From assembly GCA_027422505.1 (NCBI GenBank), contig JAPQWV010000308.1, forward strand, positions 248,001 to 312,000: 64,000 nt of DNA, read 5' to 3'. Below the pieces are notes generated by a model that searched no databases, had not been told where the DNA came from, and saw only the letters and a program-made list of their open reading frames with translations. Below, one piece after another: positions 12,002-24,082 of the stretch. The translations under genes and the position numbers were made by a program. Source of the DNA: Craterostigma plantagineum. Its lineage: Eukaryota > Streptophyta > Magnoliopsida > Lamiales > Linderniaceae. The stretch's first letter is position 1. Each line of letters begins with the position of its first letter.

Positions 12002-12032
12002 GCACACATATAGAGTGTGCTAAAATTACTAG
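12002..12032 (+). mobile_element. Possible Helitron 3' terminus
   Basis: A 6-bp stem (GCACAC / GTGTGC) with a short loop is followed 8 nt later by CTAG and then a T. This matches the 3' end rule of Helitrons (hairpin, then CTRR, inserted between A and T). No 5' TC end was identified, so the extent is unknown. A similar structure occurs at 56416-56447. Confidence 0.35.
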
Positions 12033-13670
12033 TGTTTATTATCCTTCTTAAGTGGATTGCCAATGTGTTGGAGTCAAATTCAATCTCTATCATATAAAAA
12101 AGTAGGGACATTCATAATTCATATAATCCTACTGGAGTAATCCATATGCCGTCATTTGGTTGTAGAAATTAACTTAAGTTAAGCTTATATGTTGGACTTA
12201 CTGAATTGAACTAAAATTATTTAATTTCTACATTTAAAAAGAAAAAAAAAACGAATAAAATAGTGATGTGATGTGATGTATTGTAGTAGTATATGATCGG
12301 ACAAGCAATTTATTGGTCATAACACTATTAGTCTGATGCTTTTCCGAGTGACAATACACATTAATTGAAACATACACAAGTTAATACTATCATAGCATCA
12401 ATTGCAATAAGATATACCCAGCGGACAGAAGCCCGAAATTACTGAAAGGGAAAGCTCTGCCCTATATAAGAAGCAAATAAATATCGTATTTATGATCTAT
12501 TTTACTGATTAAAGCAAATGATAACATCTACAAAGATAAGATATTAATTCAGCTTATCACAGTTTCTGATGTGTTGGTCTTTATTTTCAGGAAAGTTTAG
12601 TGTCTCGCTTTTAACGTGTCAGGTAAATGAATTGCAAGCGTACTTGAAATGTAACATATATATTCCCATCAATTAAATAAAGTATATTAAAACATTTTAG
12701 ATCAATGCTAGTAAATAAAATCTCATACAATAAAGTATATTTAATTGGAAATTGGAAATTGTGAACGTGCATATTATTTCGTATTAATGGTGTAATAATA
12801 TTAAGCACCGTCTTGTAAGTTGTGTTATATAAGTCAAACGTAATTATTTGAATTGGCTGCTTTTAACCATCATAATTATTCTTTTCCGGAATGCAGCTGT
12901 AACGTTGAATTCTTAAAATTAGTAAAATTAATTACATTTAATGTCTATAAAGTTTTTTTTTCACGAGTTGAACGAGCCTTATCAATATGATTAATCAAAC
13001 AATAGGGTTCATTATTAAATAAAACCCAATATTTATTAACCCGACTTAAAATCTTTAACCACCTTCTGATGAAAAAGAAGAGAATTTATTTTTGCGAAAG
13101 CTAAACATTTCCAAAGACCTCAACTCACACAATAAATCATCATAAATACACACAACAAAGAACATTTAAACGTTCCATGAATGCATGCATGGAGAAAGGT
13201 CAAATGCAATTACGCAATCACCAGATAATTTAAGTGCTCTCAAACAACCCCTCTTCCTCAAAAATTAATACTCATGCTGTTAGAATTTTTGTAAGAAAAA
13301 ATTTTGGTGTTCTTTGCCTTAATACTAATCCATTATTACAAACTTCATTAAGTAACGTTATACGCCTACGTATCTACACGTTTCGTGCCCGAATACCCCG
13401 GCTTTCGCACGCGGGTATACATATTTACTTTTATTTTCCTTTTCCGCAACAAATTTTGCAAAATTTTCTGTGGAAGTTAATTCCATTGTTTGGCCTCAAT
13501 TTACACCTTTCCTCGTCTTCATCTCTTCTCCTCTTCTTCTACCTTCAATTGAATTGAATACAATTGAATTGATTACAATTGAATTCGCTACACCATCCAC
13601 CTCTCAACATAAAAAAGAAAAAAGAAAAAATTAATAAAGCTTTTAAAGCCAATCTCATACTACCTCTCTC
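12033..13670. other. Intergenic, 1.6 kb
   Basis: AT-rich sequence with no gene or repeat that I can support. The last 150 bases or so are upstream promoter of the GIR-like gene. Confidence 0.4.
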
Positions 13671-13680
13671 TTATATATAA
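13671..13680 (+). promoter_or_regulatory. TATA box of the GIR-like gene, with a 5' UTR intron
   Basis: TTATATATAA lies about 250 bp before the ATG. A consensus donor GTAAGT at 13739 and an acceptor ending at 13870 predict a 132-bp 5' UTR intron, which explains the long distance. The splice sites are read from sequence only. Confidence 0.5.
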
Positions 13681-13921
13681 TGACCCTAGAAGGCACTTAG
13701 GACGACCCATCACCAATTTCTTGAAATTGCCTAATCTCGTAAGTAAAAAGAGTATTAGTTTCTCCCAAAGCCTATGAGCTTCTTCTTACAACACATGTAC
13801 ATGATATATATGTGTGTAAAAGATTCAAGTTTTCTAACCTTTTTTTATGTGTTGTTTCTATCCGTCATAGGAGAAGAGACCATCCATCAAATCAAGAATT
13901 TGAGAAGTAGGGACCCACACC

Positions 13922-14257
13922 ATGAGCCGAAGGCCCAACCTAAAGCTTAACATTTCCCCACCGCGGGTCCCGACGAACGCGAACCGCGGCTCGCCAACCC
14001 GCTCGCCGACTGGATCGCCTCCGAGCTCGTGCGTCTCGTCGGAGGATGATCAGGCAAAGTACTCATCGAGCCCAGAGGCAGCCTCGATGATCATCGTGGG
14101 TTGCCCCGGGTGCTTGATGTATGTGATGCTCCCCGAGGAGGACCCAAAGTGTCCCAAGTGTAAGAGCACTGTCCTCCTCGATTTTCTCAATGATAATAAG
14201 AATAATGCTAATAAGGACGATGGAAGCAATGGTGCGAGGAAGACGAAGAATCTTTAG
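13922..14257 (+). CDS. GL2-interacting-repressor family protein (GIR1/GIR2-like)
   Basis: An uninterrupted frame of 111 residues. GIR proteins are small nuclear adaptors that bridge GLABRA2-type HD-ZIP factors to TOPLESS corepressors and restrain root-hair genes. The N-terminus has the EAR-type motif LKLNISPP (7-14). A Ser/Pro-rich linker includes SPPSSCVSSE. The conserved C-terminal half starts at SMIIVGCPGCLMYVMLPEED and continues to CPKCKSTVLLDFL, with two CxxC pairs (61-64 and 77-80) that look like a zinc ribbon. The start at 13922 is the first ATG of the conserved protein (MSRR). In my recollection At3g11600 (GIR2) and At5g06270 (GIR1) sit near NGAL, CASP and NHL genes, as here. Confidence 0.9.
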   Translation: MSRRPNLKLNISPPRVPTNANRGSPTRSPTGSPPSSCVSSEDDQAKYSSSPEAASMIIVGCPGCLMYVMLPEEDPKCPKCKSTVLLDFLNDNKNNANKDDGSNGARKTKNL

Positions 14258-14597
14258 AGCTCTCAACCCTTCAAAGGATCTAGATGAAAAAAAATCATGA
14301 AATAATAATATGATGGGTGCTTTTTTGTAAGATTAAGTAGCAAGTAGCACTATTGGAGCTCCATTTCTAAAGCATTTAGGTGAAAATGCAAAAAGAGTGG
14401 AGCCTTAATAGTGCCAAGTAGTAGTAACCTTTTCTTCATTGAGCTTCTTTGTAAGCCTAGTTTTTGCTATATCCTTTTTCTATTTTAAACTAGTTATTCA
14501 AGCCAACATTACAGAATAAAAAGAAAAAAAAAACGGAAAGGACGAAAAAGGAAAAGATAAGAAAGTTGGTAGTCCAGATTTGAGACAAACAATATGG

Positions 14598-14822
14598 CAG
14601 TGGCGGAGCCACATGAGAACCAGTGGGATCACTGGACCCCACTGGGAAAAAAATATTAACAATTAGGGTGAAAAAAATTATATTTGGACTGAAATTGAAA
14701 AATATTATACTGAAATGACCCCAGTGAAAATCTATAAAAATAGTGGTATGAGGTCCAATTTCCAATTTCCTAGTAAATTACCAAAATGACCCCACTGATT
14801 TGACATTCTGGCTCCGCCACTG
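14598..14822. mobile_element. hAT-type MITE, 225 bp
   Basis: Terminal inverted repeats CAGTGGCGGAGCC and GGCTCCGCCACTG are perfect over 13 bp. The flanks AATATGG (left) and AATATGA (right) form a nearly exact target duplication, though one base short of the canonical 8. There is no open frame. The CAGTGGCGGA ends resemble those of the larger element at 52.57 kb (CAGGGGCGGA), so both may use the same hAT transposase. Confidence 0.8.
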
Positions 14823-17127
14823 AATATGAGTGTGGACATAAGAGTAAATTTCCTTGCCAAGGCATGTTTTAGAATTAGATTAGGACCTACTAGTGCAAAT
14901 TGGAGCCCGTCTCAACATTAACGTCTAATTTCACTTTGTGCCTGAAACTATCTTAGAAGGTCAAATTAGGTCCCTATACACACACAAATAGTAGTTTTTC
15001 TACTCTAATCGTCATTCTTCAGACAGGGTTGTAACGCTTGTTCGTTATGCAATCACACCATTGATGTTAACACGTGAAATAACGAGATTTCAGCTAATAT
15101 TAAGGGCAAACATTAAGATATAAATGCATTTTTCCCAGTTAGTTCAAGGTTGGCATTTACAATTTAATAACCATGAATTCAGTGGAACCATGCCGAGCAC
15201 TATTTACTAAGCATGTGAAAGTAATAATAATAATAATACTAAAAGTAATAATCATAATAATAAGTAAACAAATAATATTATTATCATGATGATGCTATTA
15301 TGAAGAGGGATAAGGGCAAAGAAGTAAATGCACTAAGAGGATTGGATTTGTGATGAAGATGGAGCATTGAAGAACAAAGGGCTCTCTCTTTCTCTATATT
15401 AGATTTGAGATGCCATTAAAAACCAAATAAATGTTAGGAGTAATTGAGACAGTTGGGATTGAGAATAATGATGCTATAATATGATAAAATACAAATCGAA
15501 TCTACTGTGCATATGCTATAGGTCATCCCTATAAAATTAGAAAGACAAAAGAGTATTCCCATGCTTAAAAATAGAAGCATTGATTTTATAATGTACTTTC
15601 AGGCAAGAACTTCAAGCACAACATGCAATGAAATCTCAAGATCATCCCAATTAGTTCTCATGCATTTTAAAAAAACAATGCTCTTACAATAAATTATTTT
15701 CATTTCCAATACCAAACAGCCATCACCTTACCAATTTCACTTTAAATTGCACGAAAACAAAAGGCAATTTATTACAATGTGTCATCACCAGTCAAAACAT
15801 TAAAGCATATGACGCAGGAGGACATTTAATTCTCAGAATTCCTTCATAATTATCCCAGCAGATCCATGACATAAAAATAGGTCGAGACAAATAAAACATC
15901 ACTTAAAAAGATGGGTACGGTTTTAAATTAAAAATAATTTTCAAGATCAATCCTTATATTTCTACTATCATTATTTTCCGAATCAAGAAAGAAAGAACAT
16001 GCATAGTTAAATGAACGTAGCAGTGCAGACTCTTAACTTCCTGCATGAAAAAGGACGGAACAATAACCATGTTGAAAGATTCTTGAACAGTTTTATTAAA
16101 TCAACAAGCAAATTGTGCAAAGAGACCAAGAAATTGTAAGAAATCGAAGAATCATATCACACATAGCAGCCCAATTGCACAGTCTGCGTTTGTGAAAAGA
16201 CTCACCGTATTTCTTCGGGCAACTTGAAACCTACGTCCAGCGTGTATACTCGTTCCTACACGAAGTTTTGAGTCATGACAAAAATGAAATGCAAGAGATT
16301 CCCCGAAAAGCTCAGATGAACGACAAGGATCGTGCGAACGGTAAGCGTTCATAAGTAAACCATTTTTTTTGCGAGAGGTTCTTAGATAAAGTAACAAACT
16401 GAAAGAGTTCTTGAGGTAAAGCTGATACATTTTGGTTTATATCAGTCAACAAAATGAATCCTAGTTATCAAACCACAACATAAGACACAACGAGCCATGG
16501 AACTAAAATCAAAACATAAAACCTAAGCAAACCAAAGGGAAGTATGAAACTTCATTCATTTCATATGTAGCTCGTCTCCATAGACAATACTATATGCTGC
16601 GCGAAAAGCGTTATATCCTAGGAAGAACGAGTAATTAATACTCAAGAAAGAAAATGATGATACCCCAAATTTAGCCTCTACGTTCTTGGCGGATAAAATT
16701 AATGCAAAGGAACAGAGAAAAGATAAAGAACGAGACAATTCTGATTAGTTTAAGGCGAGGAAAAATGGATGCAAAACGGTGAATCTTACATCACCCTTCG
16801 ACAATGAAAGAATCATCAGAATAATAACAATCACAAAGGACCTGAGGCATTCGCAGACATCGGTGGAACGAATGAAAGCGATCTAAATCTCTTACAGCAT
16901 TCGTAAAATGGAAATTTGGCATGGTATTGCATTGTGAGTAAGAAAGAGCACAATCGCCTTATTAAAAAGAAACGTACATCTAAAAACACCTATCATACGA
17001 AGAAAACGCACCATTAGATGTAAACAACATTACACAGTACATAAGAAATTAGCAAGAAACTGAACCGCATTATGCCTAAATGGAGGAGCTAACTCCATCA
17101 TAAAGCTTCGTTGAATCCCAAAAATTG

Positions 17128-17168
<41 letters not shown>

Positions 17169-17586
17169 TACAAATCCAAACATAGTGGAGTCGAGGCGAG
17201 GAAGCGTCAATCGACTCCAATAATTTCAGTGAAAAATTATTCCTGCGTTCCCTCATTTATATAAACTACATAAACGCCCAAGATTTTCAAAATCTTGCGC
17301 AGAAACCCCTCATTGTTGATGTTATTGTTGGCATGTTGCTAGGAAGTAGGAATTGTCGATTAATTTCTAATTGTCAATGGTTAATTGTAATTAACAAATC
17401 TTTAGGAGGCGCCTATGTAGTTTTCATTGTTCACAATATGTTATTATATTCTTGATATATTAGCTAAATTTCGTGTTTCCATTCCACAACTCAACCTTTG
17501 CGTCCTTCTGCAGCTGATTCTCCACAGTTTCTGAAATAATTCTTCTTTGATCCAATTGATCTCTTCTCCACTGATAACTCGCGAAC
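14823..17586. other. Intergenic, 2.8 kb, upstream of UEV1
   Basis: AT-rich DNA with short AAT runs near 15.2 kb. The part from about 16.0 to 17.1 kb has slightly higher GC and ends in a 37-base A tract, but no known protein matches it in any frame. The last 150 bases are the UEV1 5' UTR. Confidence 0.35.
17128..17164 (+). repeat. Poly(A) tract, 37 bases
   Basis: An uninterrupted A run on the plus strand. It could be a simple repeat or the tail of a retroposed non-coding transcript. No target duplication was found around it. Confidence 0.9.
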
Positions 17587-19091
17587 ATGACTCCTGGTTC
17601 CGGCGGATCTAGTGTTGTCGGTAACTACTTTAGTGTGAAAGATTTTGCTGTAGTTTCATCGAACTAATTTTGGTATCTTCGCGGTCAATCTGCGTGGGTT
17701 TTTTGTTACTATGTTCATTTTAATTATGATTCTTAGCTGTCTGATGCTGCACGGCTCTAGTTGTCATATAATTTTATTGAGGTTATTGAGTAGTTGAGGC
17801 TTGTGTTTCATGGTGAACTGCAGATTGCGAGGGATTTCGCTTTGTTTTGCGCTGTAAACTGTGCTGAATTTCATTGGTTTTTAGTATACTTTTACTTTTA
17901 CTTGTTAATTTATAGATTTCATTGACTATAGCTCTTCGATTGATGTATTGAGTTGGACTGATTAATATTCCCCTTGTGGAACAAACAACCTCAACACGTT
18001 CTATGAAGAGTATAAGGCGTTTGACTCGATGAATTTGCATATGTTTATATATTCTTGTTTCGTATGCTCTATCTTCTCTGGAAAAAAAAAAATCTGGTGA
18101 TTTATTTTGTATAACACCTATCAAATTGTTCGTTTAGTGCTGCTGTTGATTCGTTGCGTTTGTTTAAGGAAGCATGCCTTTAGTGAAACTTACGAGCAAT
18201 GTTTCCGTATTATTTTCCAAAAGGCAAAACATTTTGATCGCAAACAAATTACATGTGTTGTGGATTCTTGCAGTTCCTCGTAATTTCAGATTGTTGGAGG
18301 AGCTCGAACGTGGTGAAAAGGGAATAGGTGATGGTACCGTAAGCTATGGAATGGACGATGGTGATGACCTATACATGCGATCTTGGACTGGCACAATCAT
18401 TGGACCTCATAATGTGAGCATCGTTTGTATACATAAATCTTTTTTGACAACTAATAGTAACTTTCTCAAACGGTCATTCGCTCACTAGTGTTTACTGAAT
18501 CTCTATGTTGGTTCATTTGCTACTTCGTCAATTCTCCTATGCAAATGACCATGTTCATTTTTTTCTCCTATTCGTTTGCAGACCGTACATGAAAACCGCA
18601 TCTATCAGTTGAAGCTATTTTGCGACAAAGATTATCCAGAGAAGCCTCCTAGCGTTCGTTTCCATTCTCGCATCAACATGACTTGTGTGAACCATGAAAA
18701 TGGATTGGTAAGAAAAATGCGATATGCTCATATATCATTTCATATCTACTTTCTCAGCCAAGATGAGGGCAAGTAATTTTATACAGTTCCTTGCTATTAT
18801 CTTTATCTCATGTGCTGCTTCTTTAGGAGATCAAAATCTTGAAATTAGATGTCAATCGTTGATATTTACCAGCATAAATCTTCAACTGAACCATGTAGCA
18901 TTCTTGATCCATGAATGAATGTTCTACTTACCATTGCATGTACTTTTTAGGTGGAACCGAAAAAGTTCGGAGTTTTAGCTAATTGGCAGCGCGAGTACAC
19001 CATGGAGGATATACTAACACAGCTTAAGAAAGAAATGGCTGCTCCCCACAACCGTAAGCTTGCCCAGCCGCCCGAAGGAGCCCATTTTTAA
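17587..19091 (+). CDS. Ubiquitin-conjugating enzyme variant UEV1 (MMZ-like)
   Basis: Four exons: 17587-17620, 18274-18413, 18582-18707 and 18951-19091, joining to 146 residues. UEV1 pairs with UBC13 to build Lys63-linked ubiquitin chains used in DNA damage tolerance and signalling. The fold starts at [16 protein letters not shown], with TIIGPHNT, then [16 protein letters not shown]. The active-site Cys of true E2s and its HPN motif are absent: the region reads [10 protein letters not shown] and continues to [12 protein letters not shown], as in known UEVs. The protein ends in [10 protein letters not shown]. Length equals the family norm. The 11-residue first exon is identified by its phase-1 donor and the conserved PRN start of exon 2. 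Confidence 0.95.
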
Positions 19092-19976
19092 GTACGTTTA
19101 TATACTATGTAATGCATATTTGTCCCTGAAGATAACATAACACATTGCCTGAATTATCATAGAATATATTCCATGGCCCTCAAGTGATATCTCCCTTTCT
19201 TCTCTTTCAACCGTATTGTGGGCTGAACTGTGTTCTTTTCTTGATCGTTGTTTGGTTAATGGGCAACTTTTTTGTGTGTGTGAGAATTAGTTTCGTTAGA
19301 AGAGGTTGCCTTAGACATGACATGACAATCGTTTTAGAACCCATGGTTTCGCCCGTCGACCCATCGGCCCGGTTCGGTTTGCTCGGGTCACGTGTCAAGT
19401 TTGGATCCGAATCGATTGGACGACTCGTTACTAAGTCTTTGGGGATACTTTTGTGATTTTTATTAGATTATTTTTGGAGTGAGCAAAGCTGAGCTGCTAG
19501 AAAAGGACCATGCTGGGAATTTCTGTGTATGAATGGCCCCATATTTATGATAAATGTACATCTGGCGTGTACTTCGGCCCTACTCATTTCGAACATATAT
19601 ATGATAGAAAATATTGTTGAATAACTATTTGATGTTTGTAATTTAAGAAAAATTTCAACGTGTGGGGGAGCATTTTATCCGTAAAGCATGCAATAGAATA
19701 TGATAATCTCATGAGGGTGTCAATATCTCATGGCATGTGAGTGCCACGCGAGAGAGGGTAAAGGGTTTCCATTCATTAATACATCTTCACGTGAATTTTG
19801 GCCCCTCAATTTTTATTTTTGTTTTTCGTGAACCCTATTAGCATATCAGACAAAGTAAATCTCGAGATTAATTAAATAGCCTGATAACTATGTTAACAAT
19901 GTAATTCACATTATATATTCATTCAATGCATTTTGTGCTTTAGAAAATCCATTTGGGTAAATATTCCCTTACCTTT
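19092..19976. other. UEV1 3' UTR and intergenic
   Basis: The first 400 bases or so are likely 3' UTR, moderately GC-rich around 19.3-19.4 kb. The rest is AT-rich with no feature. Confidence 0.35.
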
Positions 19977-20383
19977 AGAGCAATTCCAATCGGTTCTCAA
20001 AAGGAAACGCGTACCGAAAAAATCACTAACATGATGCCGATTGTTGGACGCGAAATGAGTTTTTAATATTTTCTCTCACCTATGAACACAAATATTCGTT
20101 TGCATTATGATCCAACGCAAAAGTTTTTAAGTTGTATAAAACAATCCTTTTTAATTTTTATAATTTGCTTTTCCTCCAAAATATTTTAGTCAGATTTATT
20201 TTGGTCTTTTACATTTATAAATTCCAAAAAAAAATTTATAATTGTGACACAAATATTTAAATAATATTTTAATTGTACTTTTTGCGTATGAGAATGAGTT
20301 TAACGGTTGGAGAAGATTTACTGCATTTTGAGAATGAGTTTGGTTTTGAGTTTGAGAATGCATTGTTCGGTTGGATATGATCT
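19977..20383. mobile_element. Candidate MITE with degenerate inverted ends
   Basis: AGAGCAATTCCAA at the left pairs, inverted, with TTGGATATGATCT at the right (10 of 13 positions). Both continue into a TTCTCAAA/TTTGAGAA pair. There is no coding capacity, and the target duplication is unclear. Confidence 0.35.
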
Positions 20384-20461
20384 TTGGCTTCAATCTTGAC
20401 TTAGTAAACTAAAAGACCACGTCCTTTGTTCCTCATTTAACATACTACATGCATTAAATAA

Positions 20462-21105
20462 GGGTAAAATGAATATAACCCCTCGTAGTTTCGCCGAAAT
20501 GCAACTAAACCCTCATGATTTTTTTATTGTGCGTACTTCCCCATGGTTTAACTAATGTTGCACCGTGCCCATCGGGCAGCAGTTTTTGCACGAAATTGGA
20601 TTACACGCGCTCTTATTGCAGATGGGTTAAGCTTGGACCATATTATTTACTGTTAAATGACCAGAATAACCCCCAACTATTCACCTTCTTTTCAAATAAT
20701 AACCCCGGTCCTCTCTAGAATAAAAACTGATGCCCGGGGGTTATCATTTGAAAAGAAGGTGAATAATTGGGATTATTCTGATCATTTAACAGTAAATAAT
20801 ATGGTCATTTGAGCACGTGTAAGAGCTCGTGTAATCCAACTTCGGGCAAAAACTGTTGCCTGGGGGTTATCACCTGAAAAGAAGATGAATAGTTGAGGTT
20901 ATTCTGATCATGTAACAGTAAATAATACGGTCCAAGCTTAACCACCTGCCGTAAGAGAGCGTGTAATCCAATTTTCGGGCAAGAACTGTTGCCCGATGGG
21001 ACGGTGCAACATTAGTTAAACCACGAGGAAGTATCGTAAAATAAAAACCATGGGGTTTATGTGCATTTCGGCAAAACCACAAAGGAGTTATATGCATTTT
21101 AGCCC
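20462..21105. mobile_element. MULE-like non-autonomous element with long inverted arms, 644 bp
   Basis: Flanked by an exact 9-bp duplication ATTAAATAA at 20453-20461 and 21106-21114, the size made by Mutator-like transposases. The arms begin GGGTAAAATG (left) and end CATTTTAGCCC (right), and they stay complementary for about 230 bp. The right side also has an internal tandem copy of about 150 bp of the arm (about 20.73-20.87 and 20.86-21.01 kb), so the left arm can pair with either. There is no transposase. A transcript would form a long hairpin. Confidence 0.85.
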
Positions 21106-21732
21106 ATTAAATAATTTTTATTTCATTACTCAGTATATGTATAAGACAACATTCAATTCAAAACTCTGCTCAAGTGTGCCAAGAAGTAAAGAATCTCAAC
21201 CACCTTCAATTTAATTTGAGGAGTTTTAATTTGAAATACATGTAGCAATTGTCAGAAGAAAGAAATAAACAACTCAGTGAGCCGTTGCCCGTTGCATTTA
21301 TAGTTCAGACGTCTCCCATTTTTCGTATATTATTTTTTGACGCAAAATTTGGTAATAATAAATTGATTGTTCCATGACAAGTGAAAATTGCATGAGTTCG
21401 TGAAATATGATGCCAAAACATCCTGCTCATTCAAGTTGCATGCTTTCGTGAAATTTTTAATGTATCTATTATCATTATTTAATTTGATTTTTTTCAATCG
21501 AAAAAAAAAAATTAATAATAAAAATAAAAAAAAAAAAAAAAAAAAAAATAGAAGCCTTCCCTTCCAAAAAGAGAGCCATTAAATGCCATTGTTCCCAAAA
21601 CCAACACAAAAATTTTCAGACATCATCGGCAACACAGAAACACACACCAAAAGAAAACAAAATTTTCAAACTCCAAAAAACAACACACTCATTCAAAACC
21701 TCAACCAAGAACCGAAGAACAGCAAAATAAAA

Positions 21733-22587
21733 ATGAAGTTTCCATCAATCTTCAAAACCACCGACACCGCGCCGCCCTCCTCCTCCGCCGCCGCCGCCAC
21801 GTCGGCGTGGGCATGGCCGAGCTGCGCCAACAGCCCAAGAACCCTCTCTTTCCGCGACTGCAAAACGAGCAATATTCACAAAACTAGCAGCTCGGCCTTT
21901 CTCCAACATAGCGCCGGCGCCGACGAGCCTTCATTCGACGACGGCGCCGACTTAGGATCGCCGGAGAACCCATTCGATGACTGCGATTCCACCGCCGAGA
22001 TCGCCGCCGCGGGACTGCTGCTGACGTCTTCAGACAGGCTTATCTTCGAGCCTGGACAGACCAATTCTTTCCTGGAAGAAGCAAAAGCGCCGAGCAGCAG
22101 CGGCGGCAGCTTGACGCCGCCGCCGGAGGTCGAGGAAGAGAGCGTCGCCGTCGTGGCGATGGACTCCTTCGATCCATTCTTGGATTTCAGGGTTTCCATG
22201 GAGGAGATGATTGTAGCGCATGGGCTTTACGACTGGGCATGTCTAGAAGATCTGCTGACGTGTTATTTGAAGGTGAACGTTAAGAGCAACCATGGCTACA
22301 TCATCGGAGCTTTCATGGATTTGCTGGTAAACCTCTCTCTAGCAAACTGTAATGAAGAAGAAGAAGAAGATGATGAAGAAGAAGAAGAACAGTGTGGTAA
22401 TAATTATTCGAGCCATGGACGTCGTCATCTTCTTCTTGGTGAGGGTTCTTTCACTTCTCCGTTGTCGTTTTGTTCGTCGAGCTGTTCGTTTAACAGTCCT
22501 TCGTCTGCCATGGAAGTTAGTGAAGGTCATCATCCTTCACATGTTTCAGAATGCATCAATTCATGTTCTTCTTCGTCTTCTTCGTGA
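21733..22587 (+). CDS. Ovate family protein (OFP13/15/16/18 type)
   Basis: Single exon, 284 residues when started at MKFPSIFK (21733), the conserved start of this OFP subgroup. An in-frame upstream ATG at 21583 would add 50 residues that look like untranslated leader. OFPs are plant repressors that bind KNOX/BELL homeodomain and TRM proteins and shape organs. The OFP domain lies at about residues 140-203: SFDPFLDFRVSMEEM, then LEDLLTCYLKVN and YIIGAFMDLLVNLS. An acidic Glu-rich run follows it. The N-terminal half is Ala/Ser-rich with low complexity. In Arabidopsis OFP15 lies beside UEV1C, NGAL1 and CASP1 as I recall, in agreement with this neighbourhood. Confidence 0.9.
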   Translation: MKFPSIFKTTDTAPPSSSAAAATSAWAWPSCANSPRTLSFRDCKTSNIHKTSSSAFLQHSAGADEPSFDDGADLGSPENPFDDCDSTAEIAAAGLLLTSSDRLIFEPGQTNSFLEEAKAPSSSGGSLTPPPEVEEESVAVVAMDSFDPFLDFRVSMEEMIVAHGLYDWACLEDLLTCYLKVNVKSNHGYIIGAFMDLLVNLSLANCNEEEEEDDEEEEEQCGNNYSSHGRRHLLLGEGSFTSPLSFCSSSCSFNSPSSAMEVSEGHHPSHVSECINSCSSSSSS

Positions 22588-24082
22588 ACGATGATCCATG
22601 TTCGTTCCTTAAGGTGTTTTAGGAAATAATTACAGAAAAAAGGAGAAATTTTGTTGCATTTTTGGCGGTTGAATATTTTTACCTTGATTTAAATGTATTA
22701 ATTAGTATTTGTTTTGCTAATATTTTAATTATATATGATCGGTTGAATTGATCAGCGTCTGCAAGGGTTTTGCTTCGACGACACAATTCTATTAAATGCT
22801 ATGCTGAATACGATGTGATTATTATATTGCTTTTTAATGTAAATGGTCTATTTACGTAAGTCATACATTATGAAACAGATGTGTATTTTATTTTCGAATT
22901 TAACGATTCTTACACGCACACATTGCAATTTGCAATATGGTAAGATTTTGACATCAAACATTGCGCCAGCTTTTTTTGGACCACCATTTGGATAACACAG
23001 ATATAGATAGATCGTAAATAATAAAGATGATGATAATATAATCTAATATATTAATCTTTTAACGATTTCATTCAAATAAATTGAGTATCTTAGCTATCAT
23101 ATGAAAGCTACATTGCAAGACATCTTGGGGTTTTGTATGGTCCATTGTCTGTAGATTACTATTGAATCATTGCAGCAAAAACGGTGTCGTATCGTGCCGT
23201 AATCAACATACTATTGAGTTTGTAAAGCTCCTTTTTACTATTCCCTTGATTGTTCCTTTTTCCTTGCACAGTTCAGCGAAAAAGGGATTCGTATTTTTCT
23301 TAATTTCAAAACCTATTTTGCTAAATATTTTATATACTTTGAAGAACCCTTCCTTTTATTTTTTATTCTGAAAATGTAGAAGGAAACAAAAGAGTAAAGT
23401 GATTATTCTCTGGGAATTGAACAATAATATTGTGGTCCTTCTGCGGCTCAATTTGAATATCTGAATGAAATACGTTGATATTATAAAATTAAATAAATTG
23501 GTGATGGTGGATAAGGCAAGGTTTTATTTGATCAGTAATATCTGCAGATTTTCGAATATGGTGTTTGTCTTATTACATCTCTATGGCAGCAAAATATATG
23601 AAATTTTTTGTCCTTGAATATAAAAGTAATTTCTTTTCCATCTATCTCTTAGAATATAGATCACATTTCCTTGTGGCATTTCAGCACAAAACTCTCCTCG
23701 TTTTGTGCTGTTACTTCCTCTAAAGTCGACAATTATTTAACATAAATCCATTAAAAAAACTAACCAAAGTCCAACTATACATATAAATATGATGCATCGA
23801 TCTGGAAGATTCTTTGTCTGAAAACCGAACCTTCTAAATGCTTGTGCTTCTACATTATTTAATTCATACTTATTCGATTGGGTAAATTATTACATCTATA
23901 TCTTAAGCTACTCGTCTGTGTCTAAGCACAAGATTAAAATTAGTATAAATTTTTGAATATTTCAGAGAAACTTTGACAAAATCATTTCATTGCGATCATC
24001 GTCGTGTTGATGTATTGGAAAAATACGATCCATGTATGCATTCAATGTGCGGGCCGTAAACTGTCAAGAGGTAATATAATAA
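22588..24082. other. Intergenic, 1.5 kb
   Basis: 3' UTR of the ovate gene followed by AT-rich DNA. Nothing else recognised. Confidence 0.4.

Noticed and set aside
13234..13557. 107-codon frame upstream of the GIR-like gene
   Set aside because: There is no recognisable domain, the composition follows the local AT/CT bias, and there is no supporting splice structure.
21583..21732. Upstream in-frame extension of the ovate protein
   Set aside because: The 50 added residues are Lys/Asn/Thr-rich and do not resemble OFP N-termini, while MKFPSIFK at 21733 does. It is read as 5' leader.
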